Positions 1 through 8,200 of a stretch of DNA of 64,000 bases are shown here, one piece after another. Origin of the DNA: Oscillospiraceae bacterium. GTDB lineage: Bacteria > Bacillota > Clostridia > Oscillospirales > Ruminococcaceae. The translations under genes and the position numbers were made by a program. Location: NCBI GenBank assembly GCA_017513135.1, contig JAFWDH010000002.1, positions 1 to 64,000 on the forward strand, in the 5' to 3' direction. The notes below the pieces were generated by a model that was given only the letters and a program-made list of their open reading frames with translations, was not told the DNA's origin and searched no databases. Numbering within the stretch: position 1 is the stretch's first letter; every line of letters begins with the position of its first letter.

Positions 1-165
1 GGTCACCATCCAGTTGAACGGGGCGTAATCGCACTCCATTCCCACACGGACGACTCCTGCCTTCTTGACAGCAGCCATATCGCTCTCTTCTTCCTGCTTC
101 TTGCCGCATGATACGAGGCAGAGCGCAAGCGAGAGCAGGAGAATGATACTTATGATTTTCTTCAT
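1..165 (-). CDS. Amino-acid ABC transporter substrate-binding lipoprotein, 5' part (runs off the window)
   Basis: Minus-strand frame of 55 codons from an ATG at 165 to the window edge. It begins MKKIISIILLLSLALC and has a lipobox LVSC with the acylated Cys at residue 20, then a charged linker and VRVGMECDYAPFNWMVT, the start of a family 3 (polar amino acid) binding protein. The mature start nearly matches the plus-strand gene at 1250-2110 (RVGMECDYAPFNWMVT in both), so the two are paralogues. A purine-rich GGAAAGAAG precedes the ATG and a good sigma-A promoter lies at 250-278. Permease and ATPase genes, if present, would lie beyond the left edge. The product should be an outer-face lipoprotein that captures an amino acid; the substrate cannot be read from this. 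Confidence 0.9.
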   Translation of the reverse strand, partial: MKKIISIILLLSLALCLVSCGKKQEEESDMAAVKKAGVVRVGMECDYAPFNWMVT

Positions 166-249
166 GATCTTCTTTCCTTCTTTCAATTTGGTTCTGAGGT
201 CCCGGTCCCGACAACCGGGCATCTGCCTGCAGAAGCCCATACAGATGTA

Positions 250-278
250 ATTATAACCCTCCGTGTTCTTTTACTCAA
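250..278 (-). promoter_or_regulatory. Sigma-A promoter of the left-edge binding-protein gene
   Basis: On the minus strand, TTGAGT (273-278) and TATAAT (250-255) are separated by 17 bp. The start codon is at 165, leaving a leader of roughly 75-80 nt in which I see no strong structure. Confidence 0.7.
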
Positions 279-314
279 CTTAATATATATATTCACGTCC
301 GCCGTTACAGGTTA

Positions 315-323
315 TGGTATAAT
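315..323 (+). promoter_or_regulatory. Extended -10 promoter for the PHP phosphatase gene
   Basis: TGGTATAAT is a perfect extended -10 (TGN followed by TATAAT at 318-323). No convincing -35 is seen, which is usual for extended -10 promoters. The ATG follows 28 bp later behind a GGAGG. Confidence 0.55.
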
Positions 324-350
324 TGCCTTAATTATTTCCTGGAGGGTTTT

Positions 351-1184
351 ATGGTCCTCTGCAATCTTCACACTCATACAGAACGAAGCGACGGCATCGG
401 CTCCGCCGAAGATGTCATACGCATAGCGCTGGAAAAAGGCTTCCGTACGCTGGGTTTCTCAGATCACGTGTACACTCCCTGGGGCACGGACTATACGCTG
501 CCTGAAGATCCGGACGGTTACATACGTGAGAATCTGCAGTTTGCCGAGAAGTATAAGGATCGGATCGAGATCGTATGCGGCATCGAGAATGAATTCGACT
601 GCTGGCAGGCCGATAAGCGCTATCAGTACAATATCGGCTCCAGACACTGTCTGCCGGTATCTGACGGTCATATGCTTATAGACGAGACCCCTGAGATACT
701 TGAAGCCGGGATCGCCGCTTATTATGACGGCAGGGGAGCGCTCGCCGCCAAAGACTATTACATGCACCTGGCAGAGGACGCTGACAGGTTCCGGCCGCAG
801 ATCATCGGTCATTTCGATCTCATAAGGAAATTCAACCGTTCCTCCCGGTTTTTTGACGAGAACAGCGCATCCTACCGCCGCGCAGCCCTGGAGGCAGCAG
901 AAGCGGCGGGCAGCACCGGAGCAGTATTCGAGGTAAACTCATCAAACATTGCCAGAAAGCGCCGCCATATACTGTATCCGGCCGACTTCATCCTCAGATT
1001 CATACTGGAGCGGGGATATCCTGTTATCCTGGGATCCGACGCGCACGATCCCTCGCTTCTGGACGGAGGCTTCCGGGAAGCGGAAACAAGACTGTGGGGT
1101 CTCGGATTCAGGTATATCACCGTTTGGGAGAACGGACGCTTTGTCCAGAAAGAACTCGCTGAACAGATGACAGTGAACGCCTGA
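351..1184 (+). CDS. PHP-domain phosphatase, HisJ/HisK histidinol-phosphatase type
   Basis: 277 residues, the usual length for HisJ-type histidinol phosphatases. The PHP metal-ligand motifs are in order: NLHTHTERSDG near the N-terminus, FSDHVY at about residue 38, GIENEFD at about 80, IIGHFDLIRK at about 150, and GSDAHDPS at about 225. The family uses a trinuclear metal centre to hydrolyse phosphate esters, classically L-histidinol phosphate in histidine synthesis. No other his gene lies nearby, so the substrate is uncertain. A GGAGG sits 6 bp before the ATG. The gene is followed 65 bp later by an amino-acid-binding lipoprotein gene on the same strand, so the two may be co-transcribed. Confidence 0.82.
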   Translation: MVLCNLHTHTERSDGIGSAEDVIRIALEKGFRTLGFSDHVYTPWGTDYTLPEDPDGYIRENLQFAEKYKDRIEIVCGIENEFDCWQADKRYQYNIGSRHCLPVSDGHMLIDETPEILEAGIAAYYDGRGALAAKDYYMHLAEDADRFRPQIIGHFDLIRKFNRSSRFFDENSASYRRAALEAAEAAGSTGAVFEVNSSNIARKRRHILYPADFILRFILERGYPVILGSDAHDPSLLDGGFREAETRLWGLGFRYITVWENGRFVQKELAEQMTVNA

Positions 1185-1249
1185 AAGGACACTGGCACAG
1201 TCCCGAAAGGCGAAACAATAAACAATGTACTATTCATTTGGAGGTAATA

Positions 1250-2110
1250 ATGAAAAAGTTTATCGCTCTTATGATGCTCCTTCTGATCGCCTTCTCGCTC
1301 GCTTCATGCGGCAAGAAGCAGGAGGATGAGACTCCCGCTTCCGATATGGAAACGATCAAAGCATCCGGAAAGCTCCGCGTCGGAATGGAATGTGACTACG
1401 CGCCATTCAACTGGATGGTCACCAATCCCACCGACACATCCGAGAAGATCCAGAGCGGCGGCTACGCAGACGGTTATGACATCTACTTCAGCCGCATGAT
1501 CGCCGAGGCGCTCGGAGTCGAAGTCGAAGTCGTAAAGCTTGAATGGAACGGCCTCACGCTGGCTCTTGAAGCCGGGACGATCGACCTGATCATTGCAGGC
1601 ATGTCTCCCACAGAAGAAAGGAAGCAGACAGTCGACTTCACGGATGCTTACTACAGAGGCAAGAAAGTCATCGTCGTAAGAAACGACAGCAGGTTCCTCG
1701 GAGCCAAGTCCCTGGACGAGCTCGACGGCATCACCCTCAGCGCGCAGCTGAACTCCCTGCACTATGACCTTATCGATCAGGTGCCCGGCGCAGTAAAGGG
1801 AATGCCTTACGAGAACAGCCCTGCAAAGATCCTCGCAGTACAGAGCGGCGTTCTGGACGGTTTCGTTGAGGACATAGACGTCGCCAAGGCCGTAGTTGAA
1901 ACGAATCCGGATCTGACCTACATCACATTTGAGGACGGAAAAGGCTTCAACGTCGACGAGACCAAGATCACAAACGCCATCGGCTGCCGCAAAGGAAGCG
2001 ACATGGTGGAATTCATAAACGCCATTCTTGCAAAAGTCTCCACCGAAGAGCGCGAGGCGCTTATGGACAAGGCGCGCAGGTCTCAGCCCGTAATTGCCGA
2101 CGGGGAATGA
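1250..2110 (+). CDS. Amino-acid ABC transporter substrate-binding lipoprotein
   Basis: 286 residues. The start is set at the ATG at 1250 because the in-frame TTG at 1238 overlaps the GGAGG ribosome site. A lipoprotein signal peptide ends in LASC, with Cys at residue 20. The mature protein has the family 3 binding-protein pattern: LRVGMECDYAPFNWM, then GYDIYFSRMIAEALGVEVE, then TIDLIIAGMSPTEER. It should bind an amino acid outside the membrane and pass it to an ABC permease, but no permease or ATPase gene follows. The next gene is convergent beyond a terminator. It is a close paralogue of the gene cut by the left edge and may share that gene's transporter. Confidence 0.88.
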   Translation: MKKFIALMMLLLIAFSLASCGKKQEDETPASDMETIKASGKLRVGMECDYAPFNWMVTNPTDTSEKIQSGGYADGYDIYFSRMIAEALGVEVEVVKLEWNGLTLALEAGTIDLIIAGMSPTEERKQTVDFTDAYYRGKKVIVVRNDSRFLGAKSLDELDGITLSAQLNSLHYDLIDQVPGAVKGMPYENSPAKILAVQSGVLDGFVEDIDVAKAVVETNPDLTYITFEDGKGFNVDETKITNAIGCRKGSDMVEFINAILAKVSTEEREALMDKARRSQPVIADGE

Positions 2111-2138
2111 TCCTTATCCGGCTGAACATCTGAACAGT

Positions 2139-2176
2139 AAAAAATCCCGGACCGAGCTGATCGGTCCGGGATTTTT
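2139..2176. terminator. Bidirectional rho-independent terminator
   Basis: An 11-12 bp GC-rich stem (ATCCCGGACCG pairing with CGGTCCGGGAT) is flanked by A5 on the left and T5 on the right. It separates the convergent binding-protein and aminopeptidase genes and can serve both. Confidence 0.85.
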
Positions 2177-2187
2177 CAACGTTTTCT

Positions 2188-3342
2188 TCAGATCTCAAAC
2201 AGATCTCTCGGGAACTGAGTCAGCGACTCGGCTCCGTCCTCGGTAACGAGTACCATATCCTCTACCCTCATATATCCCTCATTCGGGAAGAACATCTTGG
2301 GCTCAGAACAGAAGATCATTCCGGGCTGAAGGATAAGATCTGAATCGGAAGTGAGCCACGGGACTTCATGCACCTCGATGCCTATATGGTGTCCGTTTCC
2401 TCCGCGTTCCTCTCTCTTGAACCTCAGATACTGATAGAATCCGAGCTCCTCAGCCTTGTCGCAGATGTATGAATAGAGATCTCCGAATCTTGTGACACCG
2501 GGCTTGATCTGCGAGATCATGTAGCACTGCGCCGACTGAAGTGCAGCGTAACCGTTCTTCACAAGTTCGGGAGCCTTTCCGTAATAGACAGTACGGCCCC
2601 AGTCGGAGCAGTATCCCTGATCCATGTAACCGATGTCAAAAGCGACCATCGTCCCGGGCACCAGCTTCCTTTCCGGTTCAAACGGTTCGATATTCTGCGC
2701 ATTCTCAGTGTTTCTTGTCTTGAAGCCGCATGTCGGCGGGAAAGAGAGATCCTGCGCTCCGTGAGTGAGGCCGTAGTCCACTATTCCTCTCTCTGCCTCA
2801 AACATCGTCATGCCTTCCTGCATATGCTTAACGACGTACATGACGGCATCGTCAGTGAATTTTGCGAGCTTTCTCATCTGGGCAATCTCGCCTGCATCCT
2901 TTATCCTGCGGATGTCATCGAATACCGTCTCCGCACTCACCGTCTCTATCTCGGGATCCACCTCTTTGAGTGTGGTCACGAACCAGCTGTCACAGTCCCT
3001 ACCGATCCCGATCTTTTTTCCGTCGATGATGTGCCTGAGCTCATCCTCGAACTGATCCATGTAGCTCACGACCACATCGTTCTTTGTCGTGTCGAAGTGA
3101 TCCTTCTTTGACGGGATCGTAAGGATAGTGGTCTTTCCCTCTCTGTTCATATAGATCATGCACTCAGGCATGATATGGCTTCCCGCGACGGGAGCGCCGA
3201 GGGTAAAGCAGTTCCTCTGCCAGAAGTAAGATGTACATTCGGCAAGATACTGGAAGTTAGCACCTGCAGCAAACAGCACCCCGTCCAGGCCGGTCTTGCT
3301 GAACTCTTCCAGACATTTCTTTCTTCTTTCCGTAACGATCAT
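2188..3342 (-). CDS. M24-family Xaa-Pro aminopeptidase / creatinase-like hydrolase
   Basis: 384 residues from the ATG at 3342, chosen because GGAGG lies 7 bp upstream; the longer in-frame version lacks such a site. The N-terminal creatinase-like domain (about 1-150) is followed by a pita-bread M24 domain. Visible metal ligands are the Asp residues in VAFDIGYMDQGYCSDWGRT, the His in GNGHHIGIEVHE, the Glu in IFCSEPKMFF, and the Glu in MRVEDMVLV. This full set predicts an active di-metal enzyme that removes N-terminal residues from Xaa-Pro peptides or hydrolyses related amides. No signal peptide is seen, so it is cytoplasmic. It lies downstream of the RocB-like peptidase gene on the same strand (70 bp apart), consistent with peptide or amino-acid use. 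Confidence 0.87.
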   Translation of the reverse strand: MIVTERRKKCLEEFSKTGLDGVLFAAGANFQYLAECTSYFWQRNCFTLGAPVAGSHIMPECMIYMNREGKTTILTIPSKKDHFDTTKNDVVVSYMDQFEDELRHIIDGKKIGIGRDCDSWFVTTLKEVDPEIETVSAETVFDDIRRIKDAGEIAQMRKLAKFTDDAVMYVVKHMQEGMTMFEAERGIVDYGLTHGAQDLSFPPTCGFKTRNTENAQNIEPFEPERKLVPGTMVAFDIGYMDQGYCSDWGRTVYYGKAPELVKNGYAALQSAQCYMISQIKPGVTRFGDLYSYICDKAEELGFYQYLRFKREERGGNGHHIGIEVHEVPWLTSDSDLILQPGMIFCSEPKMFFPNEGYMRVEDMVLVTEDGAESLTQFPRDLFEI

Positions 3343-3412
3343 TTCTTTTCCTCCATGTTTTTTTGTCATTATACACCATCGCTGGCCCCGATAAACCGCA
3401 GAGGTCACGCGC

Positions 3413-4918
3413 TCAGTCCAGTATCTTTACCAGCAGTTCCCACGTAAGATTGGGCAGCCTGTCAAAACAGTATTCCATATCCGCTCTTTCGGTGAACATG
3501 TGAGCGTCTTTGCCATAGGTTCCGAGATTTACTACCGGCACGTCGCCTAGCCTGCTGACAAAACTCGCATCTGATATAAACGGGTAATAGGTCCTTACCG
3601 GGATTCCGAGTGATGATACCGCTGTCCCGAGTTCTGATCCCGGGTCGACAGTGACCGGTGTGTAGCTGACTCCGGCCATAAAGACCAGTACCACAGGGCT
3701 CATCTCCCTGTCGGCAGATCTCAGTCTCGCTGCTTCCGATATCCAGAACTGTCTGATATCAGTGAAAGGATCCGGTTCCCTCAGCTCTTTCCCGACATTT
3801 TTCGCATATTCATTTATAGTCATCACCTTCGGAACAGGTACAGTGATCTGTTCCTCTCCCTGCGGGATCGATGCTCTGGAAGCTTTGAGCTTCGCTATAT
3901 GCTCTCTATGCGATGCGGCGATCTTTTCCGCAGCTCTTTCCGCAGCTTTCCGTGCCTCTGTCCGGCAGATCTCCAGGATCTCGTCTTCGGTCTTCTTCAG
4001 CGAAAACCAGTTGAAATAAGCGTAAGCGCTGTCAGCAGTCTGTACGCTGTATGTCTGTTTCATGTCGCTCTGCTTGAGGCTTACCGGGGGCTGCGTCATC
4101 TCTCCGAGGTTCTCCTCACAAAGAGCCGTATTGTAATCCAGAGCACAGACAGTCTCGGAGATGATGAGATTGGGATCCACACTGCTGAACACCTGCCCTA
4201 CATGGCTGCTCTTTCCGAAAGCCATTACACAGGGAAGATACTTTCCTATGGTCCCGAGATATGCTGCAGCCTCGTTTGAACTGTAATCAGCGCACAGTGC
4301 TGCCTTGATGTGTATGTTCTCCTTCTCTGCCAGCTCCTTTATGAACCTGACAGACGTTATCATTCCGTGTGAGTCTCCTTCTTCATCACACTCGAAGAGC
4401 GCGATGAGATTGCCTTTCAGCTCCGACCTGTTCTCGGAAAAATGCTTCAGGACGTACATATAGCAAGCAACTCCGGATTTCATATCCAGAGCCCCTCTTC
4501 CGAACATATACCGTCCGCTGTCGATGTCCCTTGCAACCTCATCTGAGCATATCGCTCTGAGAGCTGTCTGAAGTTCGTCCGGACTGCAGGCCAGCGGCTC
4601 AAGCACACCGTAGTCCGATGTCTCCACCGTGTCGATATGTCCGAGAAGCAGGACCGCCTCCGCGGTTTGCTGAGACGTACCAATGGCATCAGTCCTTACC
4701 ACTGCGACCACACTGCTCCTGCCGATCGTATCTGCGTCTGTAGGTACCAGAAACAGATCATCCGGCCGTTTTCTGAAATAGTCCCAGCCGGACATGATGC
4801 CGTGAATATGTTCAGCCATGGTCTGCTCGCTTCCGTCGCTTCCCACAATGCTTCTGATACCGACGAGTTCCTTCACCAGTGCTTTCTGTTCATCAAAACA
4901 GTCAAAATACTTCTTCAT
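3413..4918 (-). CDS. M20-family peptidase, RocB-like
   Basis: 501 residues from the ATG at 4918, which has GGCGG 7 bp upstream. An open frame continues upstream into the tRNA gene, so longer versions are artefacts. M20 metal-site motifs are present: LLLGHIDTVETSDYG, the Asp in GRGALDMKSGVACYM, and the Glu pair in FECDEEGDSHG. The length, the wording around the His/Asp sites and the long C-terminal part resemble the Bacillus RocB arginine-utilisation protein more than carboxypeptidase G2 types. Its exact reaction is not established in the family; a cytosolic amide or peptide hydrolase is likely. It follows tRNA-Leu and that gene's terminator, so it needs its own promoter, which I could not pinpoint. 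Confidence 0.8.
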   Translation of the reverse strand: MKKYFDCFDEQKALVKELVGIRSIVGSDGSEQTMAEHIHGIMSGWDYFRKRPDDLFLVPTDADTIGRSSVVAVVRTDAIGTSQQTAEAVLLLGHIDTVETSDYGVLEPLACSPDELQTALRAICSDEVARDIDSGRYMFGRGALDMKSGVACYMYVLKHFSENRSELKGNLIALFECDEEGDSHGMITSVRFIKELAEKENIHIKAALCADYSSNEAAAYLGTIGKYLPCVMAFGKSSHVGQVFSSVDPNLIISETVCALDYNTALCEENLGEMTQPPVSLKQSDMKQTYSVQTADSAYAYFNWFSLKKTEDEILEICRTEARKAAERAAEKIAASHREHIAKLKASRASIPQGEEQITVPVPKVMTINEYAKNVGKELREPDPFTDIRQFWISEAARLRSADREMSPVVLVFMAGVSYTPVTVDPGSELGTAVSSLGIPVRTYYPFISDASFVSRLGDVPVVNLGTYGKDAHMFTERADMEYCFDRLPNLTWELLVKILD

Positions 4919-4948
4919 CGATGTACCGCCGATCATTCCGTGCAAAAG

Positions 4949-4971
4949 AAAAAACCGCACCGAAGTGCGGT
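4949..4971 (-). terminator. Terminator of the first tRNA-Leu gene
   Basis: On the minus strand a stem ACCGCAC/GTGCGGT closed by a TTCG tetraloop is followed by T6. It starts 8 bp after the tRNA CCA end. Confidence 0.9.
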
Positions 4972-4979
4972 ATGAATTC

Positions 4980-5063
4980 TGGTGCGAGTGACGAGACTTG
5001 AACTCGTACGTCATGGACACACGCCCCTCAAACGTGCCTGTCTGCCTATTCCAGCACACTCGC
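4980..5063 (-). tRNA. tRNA-Leu(GAG), copy 1
   Basis: 84 nt with encoded CCA. The acceptor stem GCGAGTG pairs with CACTCGC, with discriminator A. The anticodon stem CACGT/GCGTG encloses the loop TTGAGGG, giving anticodon GAG (reads CTC/CTT). The long variable arm fits a class II leucine tRNA, and the T arm carries GTTCAAGTC. It is identical over all 84 nt to the copy at 40221-40304. It has a consensus promoter and its own terminator. Confidence 0.95.
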
Positions 5064-5076
5064 AACTGCAAAAAGT

Positions 5077-5105
5077 ATTGTAGCAAACCGACTTTGCAAT
5101 GTCAA
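5077..5105 (-). promoter_or_regulatory. Promoter of tRNA-Leu copy 1
   Basis: Minus strand: TTGACA (5100-5105), 17 bp, TACAAT (5077-5082), placed 13 bp upstream of the mature tRNA 5' end. Copy 2 has the same arrangement. Confidence 0.88.
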
Positions 5106-5183
5106 CGATATTTAGATAATCAAGGATCTGTCGGGACAATGATCCCGTATGCATCTTTTCCTCTTCATGGGAGGATCTGAGCT

Positions 5184-5222
5184 CCAGCCCTGCGCACAGC
5201 CGTGCGCAGGGCTGGTTTTATT
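5184..5222 (+). terminator. Strong hairpin past the 3' end of the giant gene; the T-run favours plus-strand termination
   Basis: A perfect 14-bp stem, CCAGCCCTGCGCAC with its complement around the loop AGCC, is followed by TTTTATT on the plus strand. It lies 9 bp beyond the giant gene's stop codon (5231). Read in the direction of that gene (minus) there is no U-run after the hairpin. It could therefore protect the mRNA 3' end or stop antisense transcription rather than act as a standard terminator for the gene. Confidence 0.6.
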
Positions 5223-5230
5223 ATGCGGAA

Positions 5231-8200
5231 TTATCCGTCATTGCGACCCCTGAACATCAGATACATCAAGGCCGCTTCTGCCGAGAAGAACAGCAGCATC
5301 AGCGCAGTCCATTTATCAGCAGCTTTCATCACGCCCCCCATGTCCTCTGTTACCAGATACAGGATGGCTGATGCGGCTGCAGGTACCAGTCCTGTCAGTC
5401 CCAGCAAATCTGAACGCTCCGCCCTGTTTGATCTCTTTTTCCTGATAAAGATCCACAACAGGATCAGCGCCATCATGATATTGAAGAACATAAGGATCAG
5501 GTTCGTAAGCGCCCATGCACTTTCTTCCTCATCTTCTTTACCGCCGGGTTTAGTCCCGTTCCCTGAAGGCTTGTTGCCCGGTTTTGTTTCAGGCTTCATT
5601 TCCTCAGGTTCAGTTTCCGTTTCATCCGTCGGATAGTGATGATAGTAGTAAGGCGGTACATAGACGTTAACAGAATGCTGTTCTCCGTAGACGTTGCTGA
5701 TAGTTACATTCCCTGAAACATCGACTACCAGCGGGTGAGCTGCGGTTCCGACTCCGCCGTAAGAATTCAGAGTCAGATTGTCCGCGGTGATGTTTATCTG
5801 AGACGGACCCGCAACGGTCTTTCCCTCAACATCTATGAAGACATCCTCTGCCTCTATCCTGTCGATCTCAAGATCCTTTATGGAGCGGATATACACGTCA
5901 TCCGCGTTCACAGAGATGGAATCTATCGCTGTTACCAGAGGTCTGCCCTCGCTTCCGACGTTACCGTCAGCACGGATCTCAGCCTTCTCTGCAGTGATGT
6001 TCGCAGTGCCCTCAGCTGCTTTTCCCGCCAGGATGCTGCCTGCTGCGCTGAGTTCGAGTCTGCCTATCACAGTCAGGTCGTCTACCGTCAGGCTTCCGTC
6101 ATTCGTGATGAACGCATCTCCGTCGACCGAGCCTTCAAGTATCTTCGTCCTGAGTGCAAGAGGTCTGTTCGCAGTTCCGGCGTTTCCGCCTGCATAGGTA
6201 CTGACTGCAACTCTTCCGCCGGTTATCACCTTGTCGGATATGATATCTCCTCCTGCAGTCAGATAGACGTCTCTTGAACTGTCTGCATTTCCGTCAGCGT
6301 CGAGATCCGCAATATGCAGAACCCCTTCGCTGAAGATATACAGGTCTCCGGGCGTGCCGACAGTCAGACTGCCTCCTACGTTGAGGTCGAACCTGTTTTC
6401 ATAGGCGCCTACATCGTCCCCGGCATATATCGTCAGGTCACCGGCAGTGATCACCGATGTTTCTGCCTGATATGCCTTCTCTTCCAGTACGTTCGCCCTG
6501 ACCCTTGCCTCTTCAGCCGCAGCGCGTTTGCTTCTCGCGTCTTCAATGGCTTCGTCCGCGATCCTTCTTGCTCCATCCGCCAGTCTGCGCGCTTCAGCCG
6601 CAGGAACCGCTTTTTCATCGGCAGTCTTTTCAAGGGCTTCCGCCGTCCTTACTGTCTCGTCCGCAGTCTTCCGCAGGCTGTCGAGACTTCCTTCGAGCAT
6701 CTTCTTCTGCTCCTCAAGTGCAAGGATCTTCTCTTCGTTTTCTTTCTTCTCTTCGTCAGAGAGGCCCTCATCCTTCCGGAGCCTTTCGATCTCTTCTTCT
6801 ATCTCCGTGATCCTGATCTGCGCATCCGCCAGAGCCTTAGCTGCTTCTTCCGCTTTATGCCTGGCTTTCAGAGCTTCTTCAGCCGCTTTGGCAGCTTCTT
6901 CCTCTGCTTTCCTTGCCGTCTTTTCAAGCCTGTCGGCTTCTTCTTCCAGGATCTCAGCTTTGTCTTCAGCCGAATCCGCAGCATTATCAGCGTCAAATGC
7001 CTGCTTCCAGGCTTCTTCTGCATCCTTGAAGAGGCTCTCGGCATTCCTGTCTGTCACCTTTCCGGGAGCAGTGATGACCGCTTCTCCTTCAGTCGTGACA
7101 AACCGGTCTATGACAAGGTCGCCGCTTGACTCTCTGATATATACATTCGTTCCGTAAGCCGTCAGCGTTCCTTTTCCGGTTGCCCCTGAAGAGGTGTCTA
7201 CGGTAACAGGACTGTCTTTTGCGCCTACTGTCCCGTACCCGTCAGCGTCAGTGTCTGCTCTGACCGTGACATCATCTGCGGTCACTTCAGTCCCTGATCT
7301 GCCGTTGACTATGCTTCCTTCCGCACCGGCATATGCCGAACCGGAAGCTGAGATGTGCGTTCCCGCGATATCTCCGCCTGTCCGTACATCGGCATTTCCG
7401 TCTGCCGTGACAGTCGTTTCCGTAATTCCGCTGCCGGAGCTCACATAAGCATCTTCACCTGCTGTTATCACAGAACCATCCCTGATCTCACCGCGCACAT
7501 CGACAGCGGCGTTTTTGCCTGCAGTGGCATAGAGCGTGATATCGCCCGTGCCGTGAGCTGCGTTTACAGTATTGGCTACGGACAGGTCTCTTTCCGAGGA
7601 AACGGTAACTGTTCCGTCCTGGGAATCAGCTGTGATCGCGAGATCATCAGGCGACATGACTTTGATGTCATCCTTGGACTCAGCGGTCATTTGTCCTCTC
7701 ACAGATACAGTGATCGGTCTCTCTTCTGCGCCGACTGCCCCGTTATGAGCCATGACAGCGGTATCTCCGGCAGATGTGATGTTGTTCCTGCCGGCGGCTT
7801 TCTCCGCATCAGTTCTGACATCCGAGAAGCTGCCGTCCGTAATGAGCGTTATGTTTTCACCGGCGGATATGATGCCGATACCGGTCCCGCCTTCCATCTC
7901 GATGATCGAAACGCTTCCGTTCTCAGCCTCTGCGTCCAGCCTCTTGATGGCATCCTCGACATCCTTGAGCATCCAGTCATAGGAAAGAGTGACTCCGTAT
8001 GTCCAGCTTCCGTCCTCATTGCGTCCTATCAGTTTCGGATCGTCAATGCTGCCGGGGTCTGCCGGATTGACTGCGACAGTGGGAACGCTGTCTCTCTGCT
8101 GGATCCTGATGGACTCTCCCGCTCCGATGTTCTCAGATGCAGCGAGGCTGATATTTCCTCCGAGGATGTTCTCGTTCTCAGAACCTGTCCCTTCCAGGCT

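Noticed and set aside
65..250. 61-codon plus-strand frame at the left edge
   Set aside because: It is antisense to the real minus-strand lipoprotein gene (1-165) and lacks a ribosome site.
4919..5086. Upstream extension of the RocB-like gene through the tRNA
   Set aside because: It would translate the tRNA-Leu gene and its terminator; the start at 4918 has its own ribosome site.
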